Positions 1 through 8,017 of a stretch of DNA of 64,000 nt are shown here, piece after piece; the first letter of the stretch is position 1; each line of letters begins with the position of its first letter. The DNA is taken from NCBI GenBank assembly GCA_016713135.1, contig JADJPR010000022.1, forward strand, positions 372,001-436,000, in the 5' to 3' direction. This stretch comes from Rhodanobacteraceae bacterium. Its GTDB lineage: Bacteria; Pseudomonadota; Gammaproteobacteria; Xanthomonadales; SZUA-5. The notes beneath the pieces were generated by a model. That model worked only from the letters and a program-made list of their open reading frames with translations. It was not told where the DNA came from and searched no databases. The translations under genes were made by a program, and so were the position numbers.

Positions 1-191
1 GTGCACACGCCGCAGATCCGCTGGGCGTAGACCCAGGCATCGCGCGGATCGCGCCCGCGCAGGATCAGCTCGATGCCGCGCCACATCTGGCCGGAGGACC
101 AGGCCTTGGTCACGCGGCCGCCGTCCACCTCGACATCGACCCGCAGATGACCTTCGATGCGGGTGATGGGATCGATCACGACACGGGTCAT
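1..191 (-). CDS. [NiFe] hydrogenase large subunit, N-terminal part (HybC-like)
   Basis: This is the first 63 residues of the large, Ni-binding subunit of an uptake hydrogenase; the rest lies left of the window. The reading starts MTRVVIDPITRIEGH, the usual N-terminus of the family, and ends in RICGVC at residues 58-63, the proximal CxxC pair that ligates the NiFe(CN)2CO centre. It is the last gene seen of a leftward operon (small subunit, ferredoxin, HybB, large subunit), the order of E. coli hyb (hydrogenase 2, group 1c). The start ATG lies 13 nt after the hybB stop, so the two are probably co-translated. The family assignment is secure; the exact hydrogenase group is inferred from gene order. 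Confidence 0.93.
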   Translation of the reverse strand, partial: MTRVVIDPITRIEGHLRVDVEVDGGRVTKAWSSGQMWRGIELILRGRDPRDAWVYAQRICGVC

Positions 192-204
192 GGGAGACTC
201 CTGA

Positions 205-1362
205 TCAGGCGTGCGCGGGCTGCCGCACCGGGGCGTGCAGGACTGGGAAGAGCTTGATGACGACCAGGTAACCGAGGATCTCGAAGGCGATCATGCCCAG
301 CGTGACCAGGATCTCCTGCACCGACGGGAAGTACGTATAGCCGGCGACCGCCGGCGTGTAGCCGACCAGATAGGCGTTGAAGCGATAGACGATCGCGAAC
401 AGCAGCAGCGCCAGCGCGGCCAGGAAGGTCCAGACCTCATCGCGCCGCGCCGCGGGCGACAGGAATCCCACCGCAGCGAACAGCGCCAGCGCATTCTCGG
501 ACCAGAAGCTCGCCGCCAGCGGCGTCAGTTCCAGCGCGTCGCCAAGCGCGTCGCGCCACAGCAGGTCGGCCCAGCGCAGCAGCAGCCAGCCGGCCAGCAG
601 CCAACCGATGACGCTCGACAGCCGTGCCAGCATGTGATGCTCCGACGCCAGGCGGAAGCTCTTGGTGACCACCGTGGCCTCGAACACCACCAGCGCATAG
701 CCCATCGCCAGCACCGAGCTGACGAACAGCAGCGGCAGCCACGGCGTCAGGTACAAGGGCGACAGCTTGTGCCCGACCACCAGCAGGATCGACCCAAGCG
801 AAGACTGGTGCATGAATGGCAGCAGGATGCCGATCGAGATGACCAGCCACATGACGCGGGCGATGCGCTGGCGCCATTTCTCGAGACCGAAGCGCTCCAG
901 CACCATCGGCGAGTTTTCGACGAACAGCAGCAGGGTGTACGCACTGACGCACAGGCCGGTCTCCAGCATCACCGAGCTGAAATTCCAGTGCCACGGCAGC
1001 AGCAGGTTGTAGAACTGCCACCAGCGGCCCATGTCGATGATCGCGGCGGAGCCTGCCAGCACGTACCCGAAAAGGCTGCTGACCAAGGCGGGCCGCATCA
1101 ACGGGTGGTAGCGACCCTGGTTGAACACGTAAATCAGCATGGCCATGGCAAAGCCGCCGCAGCCGAGCGAACTGCCGATGATCAGGTCCCAGGTCACCCA
1201 CAGGCCCCAGGGATACCCCGCACTCAGGTTGCTGACGTCGCCCAGGCCGTAGATGAAGCGCTTCAGCAGCACGATGCCCGCAATCGAGGCCAGCAACCCG
1301 AGCACCAGGCTGAAAGGCGTGAACAGCGAAACCCCACGCAGCCGCTGCGGATGACCGGACAT
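205..1362 (-). CDS. hybB: HybB/NrfD-family integral membrane subunit of hydrogenase
   Basis: A 385-residue polytopic membrane protein of the NrfD/PsrC family. In Hyb-type hydrogenases it carries electrons between the periplasmic ferredoxin subunit and the quinone pool without heme. Visible support: about ten hydrophobic segments, the conserved YPWGLWVTWDL stretch near residue 50, and a position directly between the HybA-like ferredoxin gene (1-nt gap) and the large subunit. Length matches E. coli HybB (about 390 residues). The tight packing of all four genes means one transcript. I see no truncation. Confidence 0.92.
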   Translation of the reverse strand: MSGHPQRLRGVSLFTPFSLVLGLLASIAGIVLLKRFIYGLGDVSNLSAGYPWGLWVTWDLIIGSSLGCGGFAMAMLIYVFNQGRYHPLMRPALVSSLFGYVLAGSAAIIDMGRWWQFYNLLLPWHWNFSSVMLETGLCVSAYTLLLFVENSPMVLERFGLEKWRQRIARVMWLVISIGILLPFMHQSSLGSILLVVGHKLSPLYLTPWLPLLFVSSVLAMGYALVVFEATVVTKSFRLASEHHMLARLSSVIGWLLAGWLLLRWADLLWRDALGDALELTPLAASFWSENALALFAAVGFLSPAARRDEVWTFLAALALLLFAIVYRFNAYLVGYTPAVAGYTYFPSVQEILVTLGMIAFEILGYLVVIKLFPVLHAPVRQPAHA

Positions 1363-1363
1363 C

Positions 1364-2371
1364 TCAGTGCTCCTCGTGGTCCTGCGCGTCGATGCCGGGC
1401 TTGTTGCGTCGAACGACCCAAGCCAACCCGAACAGCGCCACCGCAGGCGCCAGCAAGTAGTTGTAAAGTTTGTGCTGCAAACCCTCGACGAAGCGCACCG
1501 GCGCGTCCGGCCCGAGCGTGGGCAGGCCGAGTTTCTCGAAGGGCACGGCGCTCAGGTAACGCACCTGGGTGCCGCCGACCTCGGTCTGGCCATAGACATG
1601 CTTCTGGTAGAGCGCAATCGCCGCCTCGTGCATCGGCCGGTCGCCGCGGATATCGCCGCGCGGGAACTGATGCAGGGTGCCAGGCTCCGCGGCCAGGCGT
1701 TGTTCGGCCTCTGCCTGCAGATCGGCCACCGGGCCAAACAGCGAAGCACCCGTCGGACACACGTCGCAGCATGCCGGAATGCCTCCCTGCGCCTGCAAGT
1801 GCGCGCACATCTGGCATTTGTTGATCTGCCCGAAAGGTTTGCCCAGATCGAACTGCGGCACGCCGAAAGGACAGCCGTAAGAGCAGTAGCGGCATCCCAG
1901 GCAGGCATCGGCGTCGTGGGTCACGATGCCTGTGACCGGATCCTTGATCATCGCGCCGACCGGGCACACCGAGACGCAACTGGCATCCACACAATGCAGG
2001 CAGTTGCGCTTGACGAAGGCAAAACCGTCGGTTGCACGATCCTTCACCGAGGCATCGCCGTCGCGATAGACCTTGATGACATTGAGGGTGACGCCATCGA
2101 GGTCCTCGGCCAGCGCCCAGGTGTTCGCGGCGTTCCAGTCGGCCAGCGGCGCTGGCGTCGCGCCCGATTCGACTCCGTTGGCGGCGCGGCAGGCCGACAC
2201 GCAGGCCTGGCAGCCGATGCACAGGGTCGAATCGAACAGCATGCCGAGCGCCCCTTCGGGCATTGCCTTGGGTTCCCGCGAGAGCGCCTGCGCAGGCGTC
2301 GATGCCAGGCACGCCGCCGTCGCCGCTCCGGCGCCCGCGCCGGTGAGGAACTGTCGCCGAGAGAGTGTCAT
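1364..2371 (-). CDS. hybA: HybA-like Tat-exported ferredoxin subunit
   Basis: A 335-residue iron-sulfur protein that wires the hydrogenase small subunit to HybB. The N-terminus carries a twin-arginine signal (SRRQFLTGAGAG, residues 4-15). Four cysteine clusters follow for [4Fe-4S] centres: CIGCQACVSAC near residue 51, CLHCVDASCVSVCP, CLGCRYCSYGCP, and CQMC with a later CCDVCP. A single hydrophobic C-terminal segment (about residues 296-318) would anchor it to the membrane with the active site outside. The start ATG lies 1 nt from the preceding small-subunit stop. Family and order fit the Hyb type; the Hya type lacks this subunit. Confidence 0.92.
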   Translation of the reverse strand: MTLSRRQFLTGAGAGAATAACLASTPAQALSREPKAMPEGALGMLFDSTLCIGCQACVSACRAANGVESGATPAPLADWNAANTWALAEDLDGVTLNVIKVYRDGDASVKDRATDGFAFVKRNCLHCVDASCVSVCPVGAMIKDPVTGIVTHDADACLGCRYCSYGCPFGVPQFDLGKPFGQINKCQMCAHLQAQGGIPACCDVCPTGASLFGPVADLQAEAEQRLAAEPGTLHQFPRGDIRGDRPMHEAAIALYQKHVYGQTEVGGTQVRYLSAVPFEKLGLPTLGPDAPVRFVEGLQHKLYNYLLAPAVALFGLAWVVRRNKPGIDAQDHEEH

Positions 2372-2372
2372 G

Positions 2373-3545
2373 TCACACCTCCCGCCCGGACTTCTTCTCC
2401 GCCTTGTCGCGCTCTTCCGCCATGTTTCGGGTGAACATCGCGCCGGCCCCGAGCGCCACGCCGATCACGCCACCCACCAGCGCCGCGGCGCCGGGGCTTG
2501 CGCCCTGTCCGCGTGCGCCGTCGACCGACGGATACAGCGATGGCGGCGTCTGCGACACCAAGTCGGCCAGCGCATGGATCGGCTTGCTGAAACCGACACC
2601 CTTCTCGGTGCAGCCAAAGCAGGGTGCGCCGATGCCGACCGGCCAGTTGCCCTCCCCCACGTCGCCGAAGCCGATCGCCGGGCAGTTCGCATGCGTCTCG
2701 GGCCCCTTGCAGCCGATCTTGTACAAGCAGAAGCCCTGGCGGTGCCCGGCGTCGCCGAATTCGAGCGCGAAGCGCCCGGCGTCGAAATGCGGCCGGCGCT
2801 CGCAGTTCTCATGGATCAGGCGGCCGTATGCGAACTTCGGCCGGTTGTGTGCATCCAGCGCCGGCGCTTCGCCGAAGGTCAGGAGGTGCAGCACGGTCGA
2901 CAGGAAGTTGTAGGGATTGGGCGGACATCCCGGGATGTTGATCACCGTCTTGCCGGGGATCACCTCCTGCGTCCCCACCGCGCCGGTCGGGTTCGGATGC
3001 GCCGACTGCACGCCGCCCCAAGCCGCGCAGGAACCGATCGCAATCACTGCCGCAGCGCCCGCCGCCGCCTCGCGCACCAGTTCCACCTGAGTGCGGCCGC
3101 CGACCTTGCAGTAGATGCCACCCTCGGCCATCGGCGTGCCGCCTTCGGTGACCAGGATGTACTTGCCGCGGTATTCCTCCATCACCTTGTGCTTGTGATC
3201 GAGCGCCTGCTTGCCGGCGCCCACGCACAGAGTGTCGTGGTAGTCCAGCGAGATGACGTCGAGCAGCAGGGACTCCAGCGTCGGGTGGTAGGCGCGCAGC
3301 AAGGTCTCTGTGCAGCCGGTGCACTCCTGGCCGTGCAGCCAGATCACAGGGGGACGCATCGGATTCTCGGCCGCGAGCGCCATGCGCACACCCGCCGCCT
3401 GGCTCAATCCCATCGTGGCCGCCACGCCCGCACAGAACTTGAGCATCTGCCGTCGCGTCAAGCCGCCGAGCAGGCTGATCGGGAGATCCGCCTGTGGGTC
3501 CAGCAGCCCTGCGAACGAATCCTGCCGTTCCACGTCGATGCTCAT
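2373..3545 (-). CDS. hybO: [NiFe] hydrogenase small subunit, Tat-exported
   Basis: The electron-transfer subunit of the hydrogenase, exported folded with the large subunit. I chose ATG 3545 because GGGGAG lies 7 nt upstream; an upstream ATG has no such site. Residues 26-40 hold the twin-arginine motif LTRRQMLKFCAG. Fe-S ligands are visible: ECTGCTE (proximal cluster), GSCAAWGG, PGCPPNP, and the distal and medial set ENCERRPHF, FCLYKIGCKGP and FGCTE. A C-terminal hydrophobic helix is present, as in HybO. It is first in the leftward operon; its promoter must lie in the 200 bp shared with the divergent cytochrome gene, which holds an FNR-type box. Confidence 0.94.
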   Translation of the reverse strand: MSIDVERQDSFAGLLDPQADLPISLLGGLTRRQMLKFCAGVAATMGLSQAAGVRMALAAENPMRPPVIWLHGQECTGCTETLLRAYHPTLESLLLDVISLDYHDTLCVGAGKQALDHKHKVMEEYRGKYILVTEGGTPMAEGGIYCKVGGRTQVELVREAAAGAAAVIAIGSCAAWGGVQSAHPNPTGAVGTQEVIPGKTVINIPGCPPNPYNFLSTVLHLLTFGEAPALDAHNRPKFAYGRLIHENCERRPHFDAGRFALEFGDAGHRQGFCLYKIGCKGPETHANCPAIGFGDVGEGNWPVGIGAPCFGCTEKGVGFSKPIHALADLVSQTPPSLYPSVDGARGQGASPGAAALVGGVIGVALGAGAMFTRNMAEERDKAEKKSGREV

Positions 3546-3639
3546 GGCGCCACTCCCCGACCGAAGCTGCCCCGGGGCATGCGAGCCGGGGACGACCGCA
3601 ACATTGCGAGACATCGTGGGCGCGCTGCAGGCGGCCGCA

Positions 3640-3653
3640 TTGATCCCAATCAA
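3640..3653. promoter_or_regulatory. Perfect FNR/ANR-type box
   Basis: TTGATCCCAATCAA is an exact TTGAT-N4-ATCAA palindrome. It sits 95 bp upstream of the hydrogenase small-subunit start and about 96 bp upstream of the cytochrome c start on the other strand, so it could serve either or both promoters. The consensus is that of FNR/ANR/DNR regulators (low oxygen or NO). Use in vivo is inferred. Confidence 0.7.
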
Positions 3654-3664
3654 ACCCGCGGACT

Positions 3665-3678
3665 TTGACGAATGTCAT
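3665..3678. promoter_or_regulatory. Second FNR-like box, one mismatch
   Basis: TTGACGAATGTCAT follows the perfect box by 11 bp and matches TTGAC-N4-GTCAA with one mismatch. The same TTGAC half-site recurs upstream of other respiratory genes in this window, which is the main reason to record it. Confidence 0.4.
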
Positions 3679-3748
3679 GGCGCACCCCGGCTTTAGGGTG
3701 GTCAATGACGCGCATGGCCGGCATTCGCGTCGAGTCGGGAGGTGTACC

Positions 3749-4189
3749 GTGGCCAGCGCATCCAGGGTGGTGATGCTCGCGGCGGCGATCGCTGCTGTGA
3801 CTGGCGCCGCGTGGCTGGCGGTCGTCGATCGCGCGCCCGAGGCAGACACCCTGCGCCGGGTCGATGGCCTGCGCTACAACACCGTGTCACCGTCGGAACA
3901 TGGCGCGCTGGCGCCGTGCGCGGTCTGCCATCGACTCAGCGCCGCGGGCGCCGAGGGCCCGACGCCCTCGCTGCGGAACATCATCGGCAGCGCCAAAGGC
4001 GCTTCGCGCTGGTTTGGTTATTCGCCTGCGCTGGCCACGGCCGGCGGGACATGGACCGCGGAGGAGATCGATGATTATCTCGCCGACCCGGTGGCCTTCC
4101 TCCCCGGTACCAGCAAGACCCTGTCGCAGGTACGCGACCCCGAAGAGCGCCGGCGCATCGTCGATGCCCTGCGTGAGCTCACCCCATGA
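3749..4189 (+). CDS. Monoheme c-type cytochrome, membrane-anchored or secreted
   Basis: A 146-residue class I-like cytochrome. GTG 3749 is preferred because GGGAGG lies 6 nt upstream. A hydrophobic N-terminal segment (about residues 5-25) gives export or a membrane anchor. The heme motif is CAVCH near residue 61, and the C-terminus DPEERRRIVDAL resembles the last helix of cytochrome c2-type proteins. Where the family normally has the distal Met (as in GTKM), this protein reads PGTSKTLSQV, so the sixth heme ligand is not obvious. The gene is divergent from the hydrogenase operon and shares its FNR-box region, so it may be a partner of hydrogen oxidation; that is inference. Confidence 0.8.
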   Translation: MASASRVVMLAAAIAAVTGAAWLAVVDRAPEADTLRRVDGLRYNTVSPSEHGALAPCAVCHRLSAAGAEGPTPSLRNIIGSAKGASRWFGYSPALATAGGTWTAEEIDDYLADPVAFLPGTSKTLSQVRDPEERRRIVDALRELTP

Positions 4190-4205
4190 AAGAGGCTTGA
4201 TCACC

Positions 4206-4817
4206 ATGTCCGCGACGACTGGATTCTCGATGAAGCGCGTGCTGACCGCCCTGTTGCTGGGAGCCACTGCACTGCCCGCGCCGCTACTTGCGCATGCTGG
4301 CCCCGGCACCCACGACGGGTTCCTGGCGGGGATGCTGCACCCGGTGGCAGGCCTGGACCATGTCCTGGTGATGCTCGGCGTCGGTGTCCTCGGCGTCGCG
4401 GTTGGCGGCCGAGCCCGCTGGTCGCTGCCGCTGGTGTTCGTCGCGAGCATGGCCTTGGCAACGCTGGCGGGCATTTCCGGACTGGCCGGTTCGCAGCCAG
4501 CCGAGCATCTGATCGCCATCAGTGTGTTGGCCATCGGCGTGCCGCTCGCCCTGGCAACACGTTTGTCGCTGCCGGCCGCAGCGCTGCTGGTCGCCCTGTG
4601 CGCCGTGGTACACGGACACGCCCATGGTGTCGAAGCCGCGGCTGGTGTCGCCGTTGGGTCCTATCTCGCCGGCATGCTGATCGCGACTTCGCTCCTGCAC
4701 GCAAGTGGTGTACTGATCGCCGCGGGCCTGCGCCGGCCGATCCTCGCCGGAGTGCAGCCGATCCGCTTGCTGGGAGTCGCGATGGTGGTCGCCGGCATGG
4801 TGCTCACGATCACCTGA
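4206..4817 (+). CDS. hupE: HupE/UreJ family membrane protein
   Basis: A 203-residue protein with a signal-like N-terminus and about six membrane segments. The motif HPVAGLDHVLVMLGVG near residue 46 is diagnostic for HupE/UreJ, a family implicated in nickel uptake for hydrogenase or urease. ATG 4206 is taken as start; ATG 4230 is a possible alternative. It starts 16 nt after the cytochrome stop, so both are probably one transcript. Its presence beside a [NiFe] hydrogenase supports a nickel role. Confidence 0.85.
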   Translation: MSATTGFSMKRVLTALLLGATALPAPLLAHAGPGTHDGFLAGMLHPVAGLDHVLVMLGVGVLGVAVGGRARWSLPLVFVASMALATLAGISGLAGSQPAEHLIAISVLAIGVPLALATRLSLPAAALLVALCAVVHGHAHGVEAAAGVAVGSYLAGMLIATSLLHASGVLIAAGLRRPILAGVQPIRLLGVAMVVAGMVLTIT

Positions 4818-5321
4818 GGACTGAGCCCGTCGCCGAAAGTGGCGGCTCAGGCCCAGTCGGGGGGGGGAGTAGAGAAGCAGATACACCGCAAGTCCGGACG
4901 TCGAGACATACATCCACAGCGGCCAGGTCCAGCGCGCCAGGGCACGGTGGCTCGCGACCCGTTGCCGCAAGCCGCGCGCCGCCGTCATCGCGATCAGCGG
5001 CAAGGACATCGCCGCGAGCGTCACATGGCTGATGAGCAGGGTGTAGTAGACCGGACGGATCCAGCCCTGGCCGCGGAAGCGGAAGATCGGCGCGCCGTAG
5101 TGGTAGGCGATGTACGAGACCAGGAACAGGGCCGAGACCGCAAGCGCGGCGAGCATCGTGCGCCGGTGCGCTTCGACCTGCTTCGCCTTGATCTGCCTGC
5201 GCGCCAGCAGCAACAGGACCGCACTCAGGCCATTCAGGCTCGCGTTCAGGTGCGGCAGCCAGCTGACGTAGTCCACTTGGGTTCCGCGTTGCGCCAGGAT
5301 GGCCGCAAGCTCGCAGGACAT
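4810..5321 (-). CDS. DUF420 membrane protein with a homopolymer frameshift near its end
   Basis: A small membrane protein of the DUF420 family, common beside cytochrome oxidase and SCO genes; its job is thought to be oxidase biogenesis but is not settled. SWLPHLNASLNGLSAVLLLL near the N-terminus and four membrane segments ending near VSTSGLAVYLLLY support the family. After that point the frame crosses a run of nine G at 4860-4868. Uncorrected, it would run antisense across hupE to 4284, far too long. A one-base slip in the run ends it at 4810, close to the normal length. The start is uncertain (ATG 5321, or a GTG about 45 nt further in). Confidence 0.65.
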
Positions 5322-5356
5322 CGCAGCCGAAGCATTGATGGCAGTCAAGCACCCGG

Positions 5357-5370
5357 CTGACCGCCGTCAA
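5357..5370. promoter_or_regulatory. FNR-like box, one mismatch
   Basis: CTGACCGCCGTCAA lies between the divergent DUF420 and SCO1 genes, 36 bp from each proposed start. It matches TTGAC-N4-GTCAA at nine of ten conserved positions. Weak alone; recorded because the same motif is repeated upstream of neighbouring respiratory genes. Confidence 0.35.
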
Positions 5371-5405
5371 GGCAGCGGATCCACTCGATGCCTACGCTGG
5401 AATCC

Positions 5406-6038
5406 ATGAAGCCCGCTCGACATGCGCTGATCCTCACGGCCGCTGCCGCATTGGCCCTGCTCTGGCTGGGCCGTGCCAACCAGGACAGCGACCTTTGGGA
5501 ACAGGCACCGGCCGAGGTTCAGGCCGTCCTGTGGCCGGTGCCGCGACCGGTCGCCGGGTTCAACCTGGTGGACCAGCACGGCCAGTCGTTTGCCGCCGAA
5601 GACCTGCGCGGACACTGGAGCCTGATGTACTTCGGTTACCTGCAGTGCCCGGATGTCTGTCCCACCACCCTGCAGGCACTGCGCGGTGTCCAGCGCTTGC
5701 AAGCCACTCAACCAGATGCGCGCGTCACCCGGCATGTCTTCGTCAGTGTCGATCCCGCCAACGACAGCCCGGAACGGATCGCTGCCTACCTCGGATACTT
5801 TGGCGATGCCTTCACCGGCCTCGCCGGCAATCCGGCGGAACTGCAGAAGCTCACCGACTCGCTCGGCGTGATCCACGCCGAGCATGTGGACCAGGCCGGT
5901 GTGCGCAGCATCGACCACACCACCGCGATCATCGTGGTGGATCCTGAAGGCAGGGGTGTGGGTGCCCTGACCGCGCCGCACGACCCTGCATCCATGCTGC
6001 AGCGGCTGCGCGCACTGCAGGAGTACCTCTCGCGCTGA
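5406..6038 (+). CDS. SCO1/SenC copper chaperone
   Basis: A 210-residue thioredoxin-fold protein that delivers copper to the CuA or CuB centres of heme-copper oxidases in the periplasm. The copper motif CPDVCPTT is visible near residue 84, with the third ligand likely the His in SIDHTTAI near residue 165. One N-terminal hydrophobic helix (about residues 5-22) anchors it. GGAA just upstream supports ATG 5406 over ATG 5388. It lies next to DUF420 and heme A synthase, a standard oxidase-assembly set. Confidence 0.9.
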   Translation: MKPARHALILTAAAALALLWLGRANQDSDLWEQAPAEVQAVLWPVPRPVAGFNLVDQHGQSFAAEDLRGHWSLMYFGYLQCPDVCPTTLQALRGVQRLQATQPDARVTRHVFVSVDPANDSPERIAAYLGYFGDAFTGLAGNPAELQKLTDSLGVIHAEHVDQAGVRSIDHTTAIIVVDPEGRGVGALTAPHDPASMLQRLRALQEYLSR

Positions 6039-6043
6039 GCGAG

Positions 6044-7067
6044 TCAGACCGCCGGCCGGCCGCCCCGGCTGAGCAGCCACAGCACGGCGCTCAGCAGCAC
6101 CACCGCCCCGCCCTGGTGCAAGGTGCCCAGCCAGACCGGCACGTGCAGCAGCAGCGTCGCGATCCCGAGGCTCACCTGGAGCAGCACGGCGAGCAGCAGC
6201 CAGTGGGCGGCACGACGCTGCTGCGCGTCCAGCACCGGGCTGCGTCGCCATACCCACCATATGCCGGCGACGATGCCGAGCGCGCCGAGCGCCAGCACGC
6301 GGTGCACGAACTGCACCGTCACCGGGTTCTCGAGGAAGTTCAGCCACCAGGGATCGAAGGTCCACATGCCCGGTGGGACCAGGTGCGTGCCCATCAGCGG
6401 GAAAGTGTTGTAGATCAGCCCGGCGCGCATGCCCGCCACGAAGGCACCGAACACGATGGTCACGGCCAACCAGCCCAGCAGGATCTTCGGGGTGCGCCCG
6501 AGCGCTTGGGCGGTCGGCGCGACCGGCCACAAGGTGCGCACCGCGAGCCAGAACATCGAGGCATAGATCAGCAGCGCAAGAGACAGATGCGCCGCCAGGC
6601 GGTAGTGGCTGACTCGCGGAATGTCGACCAGCCCGCTCTTGACCATGAACCAGCCCATGTAGCCCTGCGCCGCGCCGAGCGCCAGGATGCCGACCAGCGG
6701 CCAGCGCAACTGCGGCGGAATCGCCCGGCGTAGCCAGAACCACAGCAGCGGCAGCGCGAACATCAGCCCGAGCACGCGCGCCAGCAACCGGTGGCCGTAT
6801 TCGTACCAGAAGATCAGTTTGAAGTCGTCCAGGCTCATGCCCCGGTTGACCTTGGTGTACTGCGGGCTCTGCCGGTACTTTTCGAATTCCGCCTGCCAGG
6901 CCTCGTCGCCCATCGGTGGCAGCACCCCGGTCACCGGGCGCCAGTCAACGATCGACAGGCCCCGACTCGGTCAGGCGCGTGGCGCCACCGAGCATCACCA
7001 GGGCCAGCAGCGTCGCGCAGCACACGATCAACCAGATGCCGATCGCCCGCTCCTGCGCGCGCTCCAC
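6044..7067 (-). pseudogene. ctaA: Heme A synthase (CtaA/COX15 type), frameshifted near the N-terminus
   Basis: The enzyme oxidises the heme O methyl group to make heme A. The C-terminal 296 residues read cleanly, with family His motifs (YEYGHRLLAR, RVSHYRLAAHL, TVQFVHRVLA, GTLHQGG) and TFPLMGTHLVPPG. The first helix, ERAIGIWLIVCCATLLALVM then GGATRLTESG, is in another frame. The usual GLSIVDWRPVTGVLPPMG is restored if one C of the run 6960-6963 is removed. GTG 7067 is the best start but weak. The lesion is one base, so this is either a sequencing error or a very young mutation. Confidence 0.8.
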
Positions 7068-7182
7068 GTCAGCATGCCCATCACCATCGTCGCCACGATC
7101 CACTCCGGAAACCCCGCCGGATACCAGCATCGCCCCGGCCACGCAAGCTGTCATCCGTGAAGGCCGGCGATCTGGCGCACGG

Positions 7183-7196
7183 TTGACCTGTGTCAA
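7183..7196. promoter_or_regulatory. FNR/DNR-like palindrome TTGAC-N4-GTCAA
   Basis: TTGACCTGTGTCAA is a perfect palindrome with a TTGAC half-site, centred about 93 bp upstream of the small oxidase-subunit gene at 7283. The spacing and 5-4-5 layout fit CRP/FNR-family regulators. Confidence 0.55.
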
Positions 7197-7282
7197 TTAC
7201 ACGCGGGTACCCGCGGGCAGCAAATACGGGCCGATTGTCGGCCGTTGCCGGCATGCACCTACACCCTTGGGGAGGCGACCCG

Positions 7283-7435
7283 ATGAGCGATAACGACGAA
7301 AACGAAAAGGTGCCGATGATGCAGCAGTTGCTGGATAACCCGTTCCTGCTGCTGTTCCTCGGCGTGCTGGTTCCCATGGTGATCTATACCCTGTGGGGTG
7401 TCATCGACATCCTGACCATTCCAGCGGCGAAGTAA
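7283..7435 (+). CDS. Small single-helix oxidase subunit (subunit IIa-like)
   Basis: A 50-residue protein with a charged N-terminus and one membrane helix (LLLFLGVLVPMVIYTLWG). GGGGAGG lies 8-9 nt upstream of ATG 7283. Small one-helix proteins of this kind precede subunit II in B-type (ba3-like) oxidase operons, for example subunit IIa of Thermus ba3, and help assemble the complex. It is 29 nt from the next gene. Confidence 0.7.
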   Translation: MSDNDENEKVPMMQQLLDNPFLLLFLGVLVPMVIYTLWGVIDILTIPAAK

Positions 7436-7464
7436 ACCGATATCCACTACTGGGGAATATATCC

Positions 7465-8005
7465 ATGAGCGCCATTTTACCGCCGGCCGAACGACTCTGG
7501 TGGAAACATCCGCTGGACCGGGTCGAAGGCACCTGGATCGCGATTGCATTCGTCTGGTGCATGATCATGTTCTTCATGATGATCTACTGGCACGCATACG
7601 GTAAACAGAATCTTTCGACTGAAACCTACAAGACCACGCCGGAAATGTTTGCGGCGAAAGCCCAGAAAATGGTCGACCACTACACGGTGCGCAACGAAAC
7701 CGACATGCAAACGCCCGTGGTGGCGCCGCCGGCAGGCAGCGATGTCTACCTGATCGCGCGCCTGTGGAACTTCTGGCCGATCCTGGAACTGGAAAAGGAC
7801 AAGACCTATCGCCTGCACCTGACCTCGATGGATTACAACCATGGATTTCTCGCTGCAGCCGGCCAACATCAATATCCAGATCGTGCCCGGCTACGAGCAT
7901 GTGATCACGGTCACGCCCAACCAGAGCGGCACCTTCTCGGTGGTATGCAACGAGTTCTGCGGAATCGGCCATCACATGATGGTCGGGCGCATTTACGTCA
8001 AGTAA
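7465..8005 (+). CDS. Heme-copper oxidase subunit II with CuA site, one-base frameshift
   Basis: A short subunit II of 179 residues after correction, with one N-terminal membrane helix (about residues 22-42) and a periplasmic cupredoxin domain, the layout of B-type oxidases. CuA ligands are present: the His of DYNHGF and CNEFCGIGHHMM (C-x3-C-x3-H-x2-M). The frame breaks at 7846-7848, where TTT should be TT: GGATTTCTCGCTGCAG would read GFSLQ. After that correction the frame runs to TAA 8003-8005 and is 540 nt. A CuA site means electrons come from a c-type cytochrome. Confidence 0.85.
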
Positions 8006-8017
8006 CGGAGACCGGCC

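Noticed and set aside
211..1824. Long open frame antisense to hybB and hybA, rich in Arg, Gln and Ala
   Set aside because: High GC keeps antisense frames open. The product has no protein-like pattern, while the minus strand encodes clear hydrogenase subunits.
4284..4809. Extension of the DUF420 frame across hupE
   Set aside because: It would more than double the family length with Arg/His-rich sequence antisense to a clear gene. A one-base slip at the G-run explains it.
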